Shown here in pieces: positions 10,790-25,200 of a DNA stretch of 64,000 nt. The translations under genes and the position numbers were made by a program. This DNA is from Phallusia mammillata (taxonomy: Eukaryota > Chordata > Ascidiacea > Phlebobranchia > Ascidiidae). The stretch covers positions 1 to 64,000 of the forward strand of contig QLIY01000352.1 of the NCBI GenBank assembly GCA_003260075.1, read 5' to 3'. The notes beneath the pieces were generated by a model. The model did not search any database, was not told the DNA's origin, and saw nothing but the letters and a program-made list of their open reading frames with translations. How positions within the stretch are numbered: the stretch's first letter is position 1; every line of letters starts with the position of its first letter.

Positions 10790-13700
10790 ATGTCTCGTTC
10801 AAGTGCAGATTACTCGGCGAAGCACACAGTCTCTCCTGAGGTGAAAAGCATTTCTGCAAAGAGACTATATCGGTAAGTGACATCTTTGTCTTAGTAGGCA
10901 GTTTTAAACAGATTGGCATTTGTGGATGATCTGCTAACATGGGTTACTATTACATATTTTTGCATTACCTAAATTAAATTGAATTTTTGGTGGTTTAATT
11001 GATTGGACAAAAGCAGGCAAAAAAGCAAATAAATGATATCTCAAGGTTATATATATTGTTTTTTTTTACTCTTATAATATATATTTTATTAAATTGTTCT
11101 TTGTAGCTTAAATAAGTTACTTCTAAATAGCTCTTTGTGAGTGACACATAAATGCAGTTGTATGTACATGTAAATTTTAAGTCAAACTTTCTACCTCTAT
11201 CTTTTTTTACAGAGGAGTCTTGGAGTGTGTTAAAAAGCTGGATGCCGGTCACCAACATCGACGAAGTTTGATCAGCCTTTTTCAACCCAATCAAGTAAAG
11301 TTAAGGTAGCTATTTTCTTTAATTGTGTTTTAGTATCAATAACTACTCTTACTTAGTGCCAAACACATTTGTATATCTGCAGGCATAAACTAAGAGAAGC
11401 ATGTGAACGTTTGTTGTTCACTTATCCAAATGAATATGGAAGAAAGGCAGAAGAACTTTTGTGGAAGAAAGTTTATTACGATGTCATACATACAGTGAAA
11501 TCTGGTCGAAAAGTGAGATCTCATAACTTAATAGTTAAAGATTCTGTTACCTTGAAAATTAATTAGTAACCGCATGACAGATTACAAATAAGCACCCAGA
11601 ATGTGACCAAAGCACAATCTTCTACAAGTGATAGTGCAATTTATTCAAATGTGGCCTAAATGATTTGTTCCAATATGTACTGAAGCTATGTTACTTGTTT
11701 ATGTTTTTGTCACAGTTATAGAAACAGCCAATTGTAAATTAATCTTTTTGTTTTGTTGTCACACTTTTTTACTTACACTTCTTTTGTTACATATTGCACT
11801 AGGTTATAAACTACATTATACGTACTGATTGTATATGGCCAATTTTTTTGTTTTACATTTTGTAGTTCCAATCAAATGCCCCTGGTGCTCTGCAACAACG
11901 CCACTTGGAGCCACATTTCCGTCAGTTTCTCTACTCTGCGATGGGATTCTATCATTACTTGTTACTGCGCTTACAATCAAAAGTCAGCTCTGGTCTTGTT
12001 GAAATTGATTTTTCCCTTGCAACGAGGCCTCTGCATGGGCGAAGCAACCTGTCATCAGGTCACACCAATTATGGCATGTCCAAAAATTCTCAGGTATTGT
12101 AATACTTTGAGCATCTACTTCTTGTTTGTGACAACTGTTCCAAATTTATTGTATTCAGTATAAAATGATTAGTTGTTCAATTTTCGTCGTTTTATCAGCG
12201 CCATACCTGCCAGTCTGCATTTGAAGTCATGTAAGTCAGAGGAGAGGTTCTTGCGGTTGGTCTGCGGCGCTGCGCATGTGTGATTCTTGTATTTTTTGCT
12301 TTTAATTGTTGGTTTTATCCTGCTTTTTATATTTTTCATGGTTCCAGACACAGATGATGCTTATAAAAGCGAATTAGATTTGTTTTCGTAAAACAAATAA
12401 AATACAGTGACCGATTTATTGGTTTTTCACACTTAATTCTCTTGTCCATTTGTGATTACAAATGTTCCCAAAAGGGCCACTGATACACATATTTTGGAAT
12501 GGTTGAAACTGTTGTCCTAGTTATATATGTGTGGAAATAAACTGTATTAAAATACATCCAACTTTCAAAATCTACTACATGTTTCACAGTTTGGGTTTTG
12601 TCTTACAGGATGAGGATGAAAAAGATTTAGAGGAATGGATGATCAGCACGAGTTACAGGATTCTTGTCTGTCTTGGTGATTTGAGTAAGTAAAAAAAAAT
12701 CTTTTTTCACACACTACACCATGTTTGCTAATATATTTAAACTTCTGAACCTATAAAACACTACGTAAGCTGATTTGATGAGTCAAATCAAAAATACTCT
12801 TTTTTTACATATAGTAAGTTTCCAAGTATGGCCTGTATCTGGCCTACAATTGTCTATAATATGCCCGACCTAGTTTCGCCTTATATATATTATCAAACTT
12901 CCTAAACTTGTATATATTTTTCAAAATGTTTTTTTTGCATTTTAGGGAATTCACCCAAACTTGCCACCCAGTCTCTTACATTCAGCATTTTGCCTGATTG
13001 TGCGCTTAGTTAAAAAAGACTTTGTATGCTGTTGACTGTTGAGTTATAGTGTTTGCATCAGTCCTATTTTACCCACAAGTGTGTATAAAATTCTCAATTA
13101 ATCTGTACTTCGTATTCAAGCCAGTCACATCAACAGTTTCCTGTCAGTACTGTGGTCCTATACATTTGATACTTTTTGTTTAACGTCGTCCTGATGAAGC
13201 AGATATATACATCACATAATGCAGTTATTTTTTGCAATATTAGCGAAACTATACATACAAACAAATATATATATCTGCTATTGACTTTTTAACTTTAATT
13301 TACAGACCAGTTGTAATCAGTTTGTATAACAACAACCAGACGTCTGGTATTGTTTAGACCTGTAGTTTTCCAATGTTTCCACAATTTTGACATAATGGTC
13401 CCCATGCTCAATTTTTGATGATTTGCAATCCAAATAGTTTTCTATTTTGCCCTTATTAGCAATTGACACTGTGTAAAGAAAATTATTTTAATACCCTTAC
13501 TAAGTTTCCTATTCCAAAACCAGTTACAATAATCATCCACTTTATGTGACCAAGTTAAATACCGTATCTGTACTCTAACTGCAGGCAGGTACCAGATGGA
13601 ATTTGGAGGTTCTCGTTCACGTCCTAACCGTTTCTACCAGCTGGCTTTGTTGGCGCGGCCCAATTCTGGGATGCCACACAACCAAATGGCCACACTTTCT

Positions 13701-16223
13701 GGTCATCACTCTTGGTGGGGTCTGGTTGCTGCTTATCACTATTGTAGAGCGTAAGTGTTTTTTCAGACATTTTTTAATGTAACACGAACATATTAAATGG
13801 CTTGCAGTAAAATATAAATGAAAAATAAACTCATTTCTTCAAGCATTATTGATCATGATGTCATAGAGATGATGTCATAATGACCTGATCACTCAGTTCT
13901 AACATATTGTAGTCGCTTTCAAGGCATAATTTACAGTCTTATTATCTAACATTGGATTTAATCCAAGGCACAAATGCGTTTTTGTTATGATTCATAGACT
14001 TCATGCTGAAATTACATTTGAGGGAGCAGAGGGCAACTTACAAAAACTCCTTGATCGCAACAAGAAGCTTTTTTACCAACTGCCAACTGAAGCTTTGGAC
14101 ACAATTGTGTCTGCAGATGTATATAAGTAAGCACATTTCCTTGCATTATATGTTCTTCTCAACATGATTGCTTTGCGTTAACTGCAATTCATGGTTTTGT
14201 TGTTGTGAAACTACCATGTGCGTTTCAGCCTAATAATCTACTTATGCCATCAGGAGGTATAACAGTTTTAATATCTGATTTGCAGAAAAGAACATACAAG
14301 AATTTTTATCATATCGTTTTTGTATCTTTGTGACCTTTTACGACCAAAGACTTACGCTACTGATGTAGAGATTGCAGGTAAGATGACATAGGTTAAACTG
14401 TGGGGAAATGTGTGTTTAAACCGGTTGCCATTTCCTGCAGGCTTGTGCAAGCGACTTATCGATGCTCTAATTGTGTGCCTTACAAATATTAATAACGACC
14501 CACAAGATTCTGAAGCAGATGCAGTAGAAGGTATGGCGTTGTTCCTACTGTTGTTTGGCAAAAAATAAAAACAATATTACATGTTTACGAAAAATTTTTG
14601 TGTTAGACAAAATGTACCAAGGGTTAAGTATGTGCCTCAATCAACTTCACTATAGCACGTTGATTGGTGATTGCATGTTATAATACATTTGCTTTATTTT
14701 CAGAAAAATCTATGCGCTTAGCTGACACAACTTCTAACGTAAACAACAGTCGACACGTTGGAAATACGAAACGGTAGGAGACTAGTAAAAAAAGTTTGAT
14801 CAGTTGTTTAAAGGTACATATGTTTTAACTACATTTTTTGGCTTGGTATTTTTACTTTTACCAGTTGTTTCACTAGCACCTTAGATAAGTTGTGGCCGAC
14901 TAACTCTTTATGTCTGGAGAAAAAAGTTCTCAGCAACACAGTGTTTTTTTAAGGTGTTTTGGGGGACCGAAACGGTCCCCCAACTTTCTCTAGCGGTTTC
15001 CCAAAATTTGGACTTGCAACTACAACTACTGTTTTTGGTATTTAAATGAAACACTTGCGGTCTCTTCAAGTAGTTTCTCTACAATACGCTGAACAATAAC
15101 CAGGCTTCACGCAAATGCAATATATCCAACGACCTACTCTAGAACATGCAATCTACTCATGGGAAAATCTACTTATGGATTGCATATTTCAGAGAAGCTC
15201 GGTCAAAACGGCATGCTTGTGTACAAAAAAATATTTGCTGGAGATGCATATTTTATTAAATAGATTCCTTGAATTGCGTGGTTTCGTATTTTACCAATTC
15301 CAGTTTATGTATTGCGTATTTTAGAGTAGTCCGCAATGACCCTTATCGAAAGCAACTATAACTTTCAAGTACTGTGCAAAAATCTGAAACTGTTGGCTTA
15401 ATAGAAACTCGGCTGGCGCCCACAAACAAGAATCAACCGCTGGAAACTTAGTGAACCAACACACCAATAAATACCATCACCACATGCAGCAGCACAGACT
15501 CAACGAATCAATCGTTTTTAAGATTTGTGTACTCAGCCTAGTAAATGTTCACGATCTTCAGGTAAAACTTTGTTGTATTTGGATTGACATCTATCCTTAA
15601 GAAATTAAGTAATTCTTGTGAGTGGTTCAAAGCAGAATATTTTTATGTTCTTTTATCTAGTGCTATGGTTTGCGTAATTGACATGACTATAACTGGCATA
15701 AACATACGTGTTTGAGACGAATATACAGTATTTAACCTTACTGGTCGTCAACAGTCTTAAGTCCTTTAAATACAAAGATTAGATATTTTTGTATAATTTG
15801 TAAAAAAAAGATATATAGACTCCTGTTAATCGCATGCGATTAGTCGCAAAAAAACGTTCAATTGCGTAGAAAATCGTTTAGGTTGGGATATTTGTTTTTA
15901 AAAAAACTCCGGTCAGTATCATAATCTGGTTAATTGCATTCAACAGCAGGGTAAATTTGTAATGCGAATAACCAGATTTCATTGCAGATAAAAAAAATCA
16001 GCATTTTAGTTGATTTTATCGGTTCGAATGTTCGTGGGAGTAATGCTATTGTGATCAAACCAAACTTACGTTTTCTAGACGTGCCGATCAAACCGATCGT
16101 CAGCCGCAATTGCATTTGCCCTTGCCTTCTTTTCTCATCTTCTTGGGCATCTGGTGCAGTGTTTATCCAAAGCAGAGCTCGCCGATAGTGCTTTGTCCAA
16201 CGGGACTGACTCGAAAGCTGAAG
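10790..16223 (+). CDS. SMG5: SMG5 exons 1-12: 14-3-3-like and helical hairpin region
   Basis: These exons encode residues 1 to about 486, the conserved N-terminal fold shared by SMG5, SMG6 and SMG7 that binds phosphorylated UPF1 and, in SMG5, pairs with SMG7. Recognisable runs are KRLYR-GVLECVKKLD, the GRKAEELLWKKVYY core in exon 3, FYHYLLLRLQS in exon 4, a Y-to-L conserved helix around residues 230-258 in exon 6, LHAEITFEGAEGNLQKLLDRN in exon 7, KICVLSLVNVHDLQ in exon 11 and SAAIAFALAFFSHLL in exon 12. Exon 11 starts at 15405, chosen because it alone gives phase continuity with exon 10. Confidence 0.9.
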
Positions 16224-19200
16224 GTACAAATAACGCAACTATTGTGATAATGCAAAAACAGCCTTTAACATTTGTTATTGACATTTGAGTGTATTGTTAG
16301 TATGTTTTATTAAATATTCTCTAATTTCGATTGATTTACGACTTAAATGCACAAACGTGAAGAGGTGTTGAATTTGAAACAAAAATATCCTTTGCATGTG
16401 ACTGCAGTTTGGTTACTTTTTCCGTCAATAATTTCGTTCAGGTGGATATTTTGCTGAATGTATATGTTATCAAAACCATAACTTTCGTTAAGTGATTAGG
16501 ATTCAAGATGTTCCGATCACTGAATACTGATTTTAACGTTTGTTTCGGAAGGCGATGGAAAGAGTGGCAAGAGCAGAAAGAGCAAAGTGAGAATGCGTCG
16601 GAGGAGAAGAGTGGGAGGAAGAAAGGGCGGAGTGGATGGAGATCTTAGTGAGGGAGAAGATACTATGGCTGGTGGAGATGCAGGTAACGGTTGTTTCAAA
16701 TCTAGGAATAGCGACGGACAACAAAAAACTGCCGAAACGTTGCGCAATTACCATAACTTATGCTTAAAATTTTTCGGCCTTAAAACCAGATTTTACTTTT
16801 ATATTTGTAAACCTTTGTTAATTCCCCGATGAATAATAAACATAATCATAAAAAAGCATAAAAAAACTATTAAATTCAGTTAGGGAGAAATTCAATGTCA
16901 ACAATACCATGAAATGTGTTGTTTGTGGCAAATTGCCAGTGTGGTTTCGATAATGCAAATGTTAAAAGGTTTTGGACTACGTAATTTACGACTACTATCA
17001 TAAGGTATTCCTAGATCACCTAATTTAAGATGAACACGAATACATAACTGGGATCAGCCCTAAAGCGTCTATATGCAGACCAGCGATCACGGCATACTCG
17101 TATATAAATCACAGTACGCCTGGCCTTCTTAACACCTGCAATGGGCCTTGCGTACTGTGAATCACTAGTTCAAAAGTGATTTAAAATTATGTTTTTTACC
17201 TCAGTTTCTGATCCTGAACTTACCGAAGACTCTGATTCCGACTCTGACACGTTTTCCGAGTCGAGCGGATCCGGAACTCGCCTCAGTCAGGAAGATCTCT
17301 CCTCTCATGATGGGGAAGAGAGCGATACTCCGGATGCAGAACATCCCGATAAAAAATTCCAGCCTCCTGAAACCAAGAAATCGTCATCACAATCGGGGGA
17401 ACTCCCTCAGCAGAATGTAGCCAGCCTGCAAGATTTGTCCAACAAAATGTTTCAGGTGTGTTATACAGACGAAGTTGCTTAGATAAACTAGTATTGCTCT
17501 TCCAGCAGTTTTATTATAAACATACGAAGTTTCAGAATTGAAAAATAATTTCGTCATGCCTGTACTCTTGGGCTTTTGTTGTCATGTTTTTACTTTTATT
17601 TTTGACTACACTACGTCTCTGGGCTGTATTTACGCAAAAAAGGTTTAAACACATAGCTAAATATACTGGGATCAGCCCTGAAGTGTCCATGCAGACCGGT
17701 GATCACGGACGGTGTACTCATTCATATATCATCCTTGGAAGACCGGGTTGATTTGTTACAACGCATTCAATAGGCCTGACGTACTATGATTTAAACACAT
17801 TGTTCATGGTGCGATTTTTTCCTTAACGTCCATTCATCGAACGAGCGACATTCATTAAGTTGTGATACCGAAATTGTTTTTAGACTTCAGAATTAGCTAA
17901 ATTTTGTTGTCAATTTTTTTTGGCTTAAAATGCAATGTTGTTTTTCAAAAAAATCACCACACCTAATGTATCTCTCCCATTCCAGCCTTCGTCTTTACGT
18001 CGTAAGATCACACTGGCCCCGTCTTTCCTGCAACACCTCAGCTCACCAGCAAAACCTGCGAAGGTCGCTGAAAAAGACAAGACCGATGACGTCCTTGCTA
18101 CGTCACACTCAACTTTAAAAGTGGGCGACAAAGAGAAAGACGGTAGGTGTAATATATGCTGAAGGATTTTGCCTAAGTTGTGCCGTTTTGCATTTGAACT
18201 CCACAATTGAGCAACATTAAGATGGTTACTGTTTTTATCTAGAAACTACCTCGAAGATGAATGACGATAATAATACTGAGAAGAAACCTGTCCAAGTCGA
18301 ACGAACTGATGCAGGTATTTATTGCCACATTGACGTTTGGTGTTTTTCATTTTCAGTCATCGCTGACTTTTGTTTATCATCTCGTGCTTTAAACAAACTG
18401 CTTACAAATGTGTTTTAAATTTTGTGTGATAAGTTTAAATTGGTAACCTCATGATTTGTTTAATTGATTGCTAAATTTTGGTACCAGTTTTAATTTAGGA
18501 GCCGTTTTTTTAACTTTTAATGGTATATTGACTCTTCTTTGTTATTTAAGACGCTGTTAACGTTTTAATTTCTTGGATTAACTCAAACTATCCTACATTT
18601 AAATGGTATCTGATGTTATAAATACCTTTAAGTCTGTGTTCATCATTGGTTACACATATGTGTATATTCTTGATTTTTTACGCCACAACCAGCATTTGCA
18701 ACATTTGTCAACAACAGAAAAAGAAGCTTCGGTCAGGCGTTTACGTCATCTTTCACGTCATCACCACGTCACTGCAGCAATGAAGCTGCTTGCTGATTGG
18801 CTGTGGGCTAACGAGAGAGTAGCGGTGGCCTGTGCGAAAAGTTCGCGGGCTTTATGGAGTCGCCTGGTTTGTTTTGTGAACTTGCTCCCAACGGAGAAAG
18901 AAATGATGACGATTGGTAAGTTTGCTGAAAAATTAGACAAAAAATAGTTTTGTTGATGGGATCCCAGTATTGGTACAAGCTGTACTACAGTTTTTACACG
19001 GTGCTACTGGCTCGCTTGGTTTGTAGTGAGCTCAAGCATATGAGTTTTATTAATATGTGTGGATAAACATATTTGAAAAAAATAAAGTATAAATGATAAA
19101 TATACATATCTTGGATACAAAAATTGATCCGATATGATATGATGCTTCCACCCCGGGAAAAAAAACTTGTGATTCATAATGAATAAGCATTTTGCATCCA

Positions 19201-22200
19201 TTACGTCAGTGGTTCTCAAACTTTTTTTTTGTTGCGACGCCTCTGGAAAAGTTTTGTGGACTTCCAGCAAATAAAAGTTAATGAGGAAACTTATTATTAA
19301 AGTTGTGTTTATTGATACAACAACAAAAAACCACGAAACGGAACTATTCTGCGACGCCCTTGGAAAATTGAAACGACACACCAGGGCGTCGCGACGCACA
19401 GTTTGAGAACTACTGCATTACGTTATAAATTTGAATTTATCTTGAGAATCATCATAGTACGCCAGACCCTTGTGAATGATTTGTCTGTAAGTGTGCCTTG
19501 ATCGCTGGTCTCTGTGGACGCGTTAGGTCTGATTTCACTATATGTCATCATCAGATAGGCTTAAATTTGCAGAATAATATCTCTTATGTTAAGTCTTTTG
19601 TTTTAGATGAAATCCGAGACGATCCGATTTTATCCGAACAACTAAAAAGCATCACAGCTCAATCCGAACCAGAAAAAGGCGAAAACGAGAAAGAAAATCA
19701 ATCCAGTAACTGTCCGAAACCAGGTGGGTAGCGTACGTTACTTCACAGGTTCCACCATCTGCAAGTTGCAACGATCACTGATTTAAGTGGGAGCTAGAGC
19801 ACCATGAGAACCGTTTAATGATTTTGGAGCACTATACCTTCCAACCTATTACCATCTGATGGCCATTTGCCGAACATAACCTTCTTTAATGCTTGCGTTC
19901 TTTTTCCAATGCTGGTTTAACCTGTTTTTATTGATATTTTACGCGAATTTGCCTGAAAACATATTACATACAGTTCTGGTTAAACGCACCTTAATTTCCA
20001 AAGTTTTTTATGCGATTTTCTAATTTACTGGTAATGTCACACGTTTAAACTTTACACTCCCATGTGTTGAATTACGCCATTTCACCATTCGTATGTTACT
20101 ACTCCATACTCCATATTATAATTTACAACTGTTGATTCCTTACAAAATTGAACCATGGAACATTAACATTTGTTTGTGCAGAGTCCGGTGACACCGATAG
20201 TAAGCAAGTTGGAGGGAAAACAAAAATATCCATACAGAAAAGAGAGAAAGGTAACATCCTACTGTCAAATAAAGCGAAAAATATACGCAAAAGGTTTGGC
20301 GTAACTGCATTTACATCTGTATTTTTTACATACGTTTGACCTACCCACACGCTACAAAGTCCCTACCCGACTTTTTTTAGTCTTTCGTCTTCTTGAAAAT
20401 TGGCTTGCAAGTCAGTACTGATTGGTAAAGTGCATATCCAGTTCAGATCTTTTCTAATTGTTTGGTTTAAAACTGATTTGATGCATATATAGTTCTATGA
20501 ATAATCAAGTATCAATGTTTTTTTTGCAAACAGACACAGCTGTGGAAGCCAGCAGGTGGCGACAGACGCGCCCGCTACCCGAAGATCACGTGGTTTACAA
20601 CATGAATGCAGTTCGTGACGCGAATGTAAAGAGTGGCATCAATTTGAGCAAATCCTACACAGATATGTCCGATATACAACAGGTGAACATTTCATTTTGT
20701 ATTGTTTCCAACTAAATGTTAGCACTTTTAGAGACATTCTTGATGGCATTCCCTAAAACAGGGGTGTCCAACTCGAACACACAGCCGTGCCAAATTTTGT
20801 TTTAGAATATACTCGCGTGCCACTGTTTGGTGATTTTTCCATATCATTTCGTAAACGTCCCAACGTGACGGGCTCAATTTATTATACACCAAAAACCTTT
20901 TATTATGTTTATGCGACACAAGATGCAAATAGTTTGCAACGGGGCTTAAGTTTTGTCAAAAAACTGAACAATTTAATTAGTGGGTTGTGTAACTTTACTA
21001 AACTTTACTGAAGTGTGAATAATCATCTGAATTTGCAAAAGCTTGTGTGCCATTTTCAAATGCTTAGCGTGCCACTTTTGGCACGCGTGCCACGTGTTGG
21101 ACACACCTGCCCTAAAAAATACTTTATGTGACTGTAGTTCTGCAACCAAAACTACCACCTCCACTTTGCTATTATAAATCACAGTGCAAATACCATCAAA
21201 TCGCAACAACCGAATCATCGGAGTGCGTCTGTTATATAAAGACGAATAATGTACTATACTAAAACAGTGGTTCTCAACCTTATACTGAACGTGTACCATC
21301 TAAAAACTTTTTGTATCGCTGCCTACCACCTAACTCCTGTTTGAATGGGTTTTATGATAATCAGGTTGTTATGCGAACCTGTCGTCTTCGCCAACTTTGC
21401 CGGGCACTTTCCCACGTAGATGACATCGACATTGACGTCATCAATGGCACCGAGCCGAGTGGTGACATCATCGGCGGGGAACAGTTTACGGGGCCCGAGG
21501 AAGAAGCAGTTGACCCCCAGATGGAGCTAGAGGTGCGTGGAAATATTTTTGTAAATAAACTCAGTTTCGTGGAAGAAATCGGATGAAATTTTAGAGAAGC
21601 CGTAATGGTTGTAAAAAAATAACCAGAATCCTTAGGCGTAGGATTAAACCTCGGTTAATCCCGACTTGTTTGGACCAAAAATATAACCAGATTAGTCGAA
21701 GATCCGGAATAACCTATGTCGATTAGGTAAAGTCTTACCACATTACAATTCTGTGTGTAGTATATTATAAATTACGAGTCGCCAGAGACTCAGTACGACA
21801 GATGGAGACAACAGTCGCATATAATAACAGACTGAAAACTTTGACAAGTCTGAAGTCGTCCACCGTTTTATTTATTTATACACACACATATATATAGATA
21901 TATATTAATACGTCTGTTTGTGCTTTACGGTTTAACTTGCACACGATTTTTAGCGCTGTTTGTTTTTAGATACTGACGATGCCTATTACTTAGGTGAAAT
22001 ATATGCACATTACAATTCATTTGTACTTCAAATTTTATTTGAATTGGGCAAAGATCCGGATTAGCCTAGGTTTACTGTATTTGAATTCATGAAACTGCTC
22101 TACAAACTGTGTTGGGATACGTTTACCTCAAAAAGTATCAAAACTACGCCCTGTTGTCACAGATAAAGTACAAAGTTGTAACATTTTGTCACTTTTCAGA

Positions 22201-25200
22201 TCACGTAAAGTTTTTTTTAAACTATATCATTTTATTTTAATATGACGGCACAGTAACGTAACAAATCGCCTGAATTTCCACGTTTAAATTCCCAAAGGAA
22301 GTACCTACAAAAATGACACATTTCATCGATCGCGGATGCCCGATTGATTGGGTATTTTCCGTATTCTGCTGGTTGCGAGCCACCTATAAATGACATGTGC
22401 TTGTTAATGACCTGCTGCCCTCATGAGATACGCGATAGTTATCGACGGGTTCGGTATTGACTAGGGATGTGCCCAAACTGCAAATGTTCTGTTTGGTCGA
22501 GCACCGAGCATCTCACTTTAATGCTCGGTGCTCGGCCGAGCACGCTCGGTGCATTATGACGTCACAAAAAAACCCTTTCTACGTTTTAGCTCTACAAGGC
22601 CTCTTACATCACCGGCGGTGTTTTATTAAGCTGTACATGCCCATAAAGTACGCGTTTTTCCACCATCTAGTGCANNNNNNNNNNNNNNNNNNNNNNNNNN
22701 NNNNNNNNNNNNNNNNNNNNNNNNNNNNNNNNNNNNNNNNNNNNNNNNNNNNNNNNNNNNNNNNNNNNNNNNNNNNNNNNNNNNNNNNNNNNNNNNNNNN
22801 NNNNNNNNNNNNNNNNNNNNNNNNNNNNNNNNNNNNNNNNNNNNNNNNNNNNNNNNNNNNNNNNNNNNNNNNNNNNNNNNNNNNNNNNNNNNNNNNNNNN
22901 NNNNNNNNNNNNNNNNNNNNNNNNNNNNNNNNNNNNNNNNNNNNNNNNNNNNNNNNNNNNNNNNNNNNNNNNNNNNNNNNNNNNNNNNNNNNNNNNNNNN
23001 NNNNNNNNNNNNNNNNNNNNNNNNNNNNNNNNNNNNNNNNNNNNNNNNNNNNNNNNNNNNNNNNNNNNNNNNNNNNNNNNNNNNNNNNNNNNNNNNNNNN
23101 NNNNNNNNNNNNNNNNNNNNNNNNNNNNNNNNNNNNNNNNNNNNNNNNNNNNNNNNNNNNNNNNNNNNNNNNNNNNNNNNNNNNNNNNNNNNNNGGTACT
23201 TTGACCCAACATTTGTATCAGTGTTGTAATGAGTAATTGCAGTAGAATATAGTTTACTCCAGAAAAAAGGAGACGTTCGCCGTAGTCAATTATGGTGCTA
23301 ACAGATGCTTATCTGCCTTCTCAGTTAAATTCGTAACTTTTTTGTGGTATTTAGTTTAACGCGCTTGCAAAAACCACTGATATTTTGTAAAAACAAGAAA
23401 TGTACCAAATGATGAACCGGTTGCACATTTAACAAAATATGCCCGACAATTGTTGATTGTCGGCATTGGTTTTGCCTAGAAATGACAACTGCTTCTGGTA
23501 AACTACTTTTATAGGCAATTAACCCCCCCATTTACAGTGTGACGTGGTACCTCTCAAACTCACCGCCTGTCACCGTTCAAATTTAACCGAAATCCCCCAT
23601 TACTTTTCACCAACCTAATCGGTATTGATGTTTTTTTACCTATCTTTTGCTGATTAGGCATCATTTACATTTGTTTGCTTATAAAGGTTGAGTACATAAT
23701 CTCACTATTTACAGCAGCAGTGTTAAAAAAATCGTTTTGTACCAAACACTTTCGGTTTTATACAATTCGGCGTTCAATTGTATTTTATGGTGATATAAAA
23801 CAGTAACCTTAGCCGACAAAAACACCACAATTCCGAACTGTGCTTAACGCGAGGAAAGTCCAGCAGTAACATTGTTAGTCCACCTAACTTTGCTAGTGGT
23901 AAACAACACGTGACTCAAATCGACCAATGGCAGTCGGCGGCCGCAGGCAACATGTAAAGAGCTGCGTCAATATTTAAGTCACCCCTTAGGGACCCGCCCG
24001 CGGCAAACACGGGTTCGTTTGTCGACTGAGGGGTCGATTCACCTTCAATATTTGCGCATGCTTGGCGTGCCTGATCGTTGTACAGCAAAACCTGGGTGTT
24101 TTTCTGTTCAATGTAAAAGCGTGGTTTTGTTGCTGCGATGTTGATGCTCGACTTGTTTACCAAGTGTTTACCAGCGTACCTGTTTGCCAATAGCAAATCC
24201 AATTAGTTTTATCCACGTTTAACTAAACGATAGTACAACGCACCGGTTTCGACATATAGGCTATGGCTATGCATATTTTTTAACCCACACGAATACTGAT
24301 ATTGACAGAATTTCATGCAAAATATTTGGGTCAGGCTTCTTTACGTTGATGTAGTAAAACAGTATGTTGCCAAAACCCCTTTACGTCTTGTTTAGTATCG
24401 CAAATAATGTAGACTAAACTTCTGCCAATCCGGATCTTCGCCCAATTCTGAAACTCGAGGTACAAATGATTTGTAATGTGGTAAGGGTTTAACTAATCGA
24501 CATTGGTTAGTCCGAAACTGAGCCTAATTCGAAAATATTTTTGGGCCGAAATTGGTCGGATTAACCGAGGTTTACTGTAGATTATTGTTTACGTCGTCAC
24601 AAGGCAATATGCCATTCTACACAACACGGCTTAAACAACCCACAAACAAATTCGCTGATGTATATTTGCCCTAAAGTTGACAGGAGGAGCGATTTCACGC
24701 TCGGGAACTAATGCACCATAAAACAAACGCGAAAAATAGCTTACGTGTCGGTAATCAAGTCATCCGCCTCTGTGCTTGCCCACTTTGACGAACGGCAGTG
24801 GTCGACAAACAGGCAAACATAGCACGACGGTCTGTGGCCAAACACTGTGCTGGGGCGCATTAGGTAAAGTCAATATTTGACGTCTGATGTTAAGTCTCTT
24901 GTCAGTTTCGAATTGTTTACTCAACCCGTGACGTGCTTCGCTTGTTGTTCGGCCAATGGGGGTGTGTTTGCTTATGGTTGAAGAAAGGATAGACAGATTT
25001 GAAGATATCAGGCATTTCGGGGAAAACACCGGGTTGGACACGTTTGTTGATGTTTCTAGAACCTTGTATAGTCTTGTTCTCTTAAACTTAGCTGCTGAAT
25101 TATTGGAAAACGGGTGTCCATGTTTTTTGGCTAATCTGCGAATCCTATGTCTTGTATATTACAAATGCTTGAATTCGCATAAACAAGTTGTACCTTGAAA

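Larger units (their letters stand above)
10873..20533 (+). other. Other SMG5 introns over 300 bp with nothing recognised
   Basis: This entry covers only the introns 10873-11212, 11513-11865, 12094-12608, 12685-13584, 18315-18717 and 19724-20181. They are AT-rich with good splice sites; I see no repeat, RNA or nested gene in them. The 18315-18717 intron ends at an unusual acceptor (CAACAACAG), which was preferred because it is the one that restores the reading phase. Confidence 0.5.

Noticed and set aside
18603-18717. Upstream extension of SMG5 exon 17 (frame beginning at 18603)
   Set aside because: Its acceptors give the wrong phase with exon 16. The acceptor before 18718 restores phase and family similarity.
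19004-19399. 131-residue - strand open frame over the hAT element in SMG5 intron 17
   Set aside because: It spans the element boundary and has no transposase motif.
22457-23236. 259-residue and 181-residue open frames across the N gap
   Set aside because: They consist almost entirely of undetermined bases.
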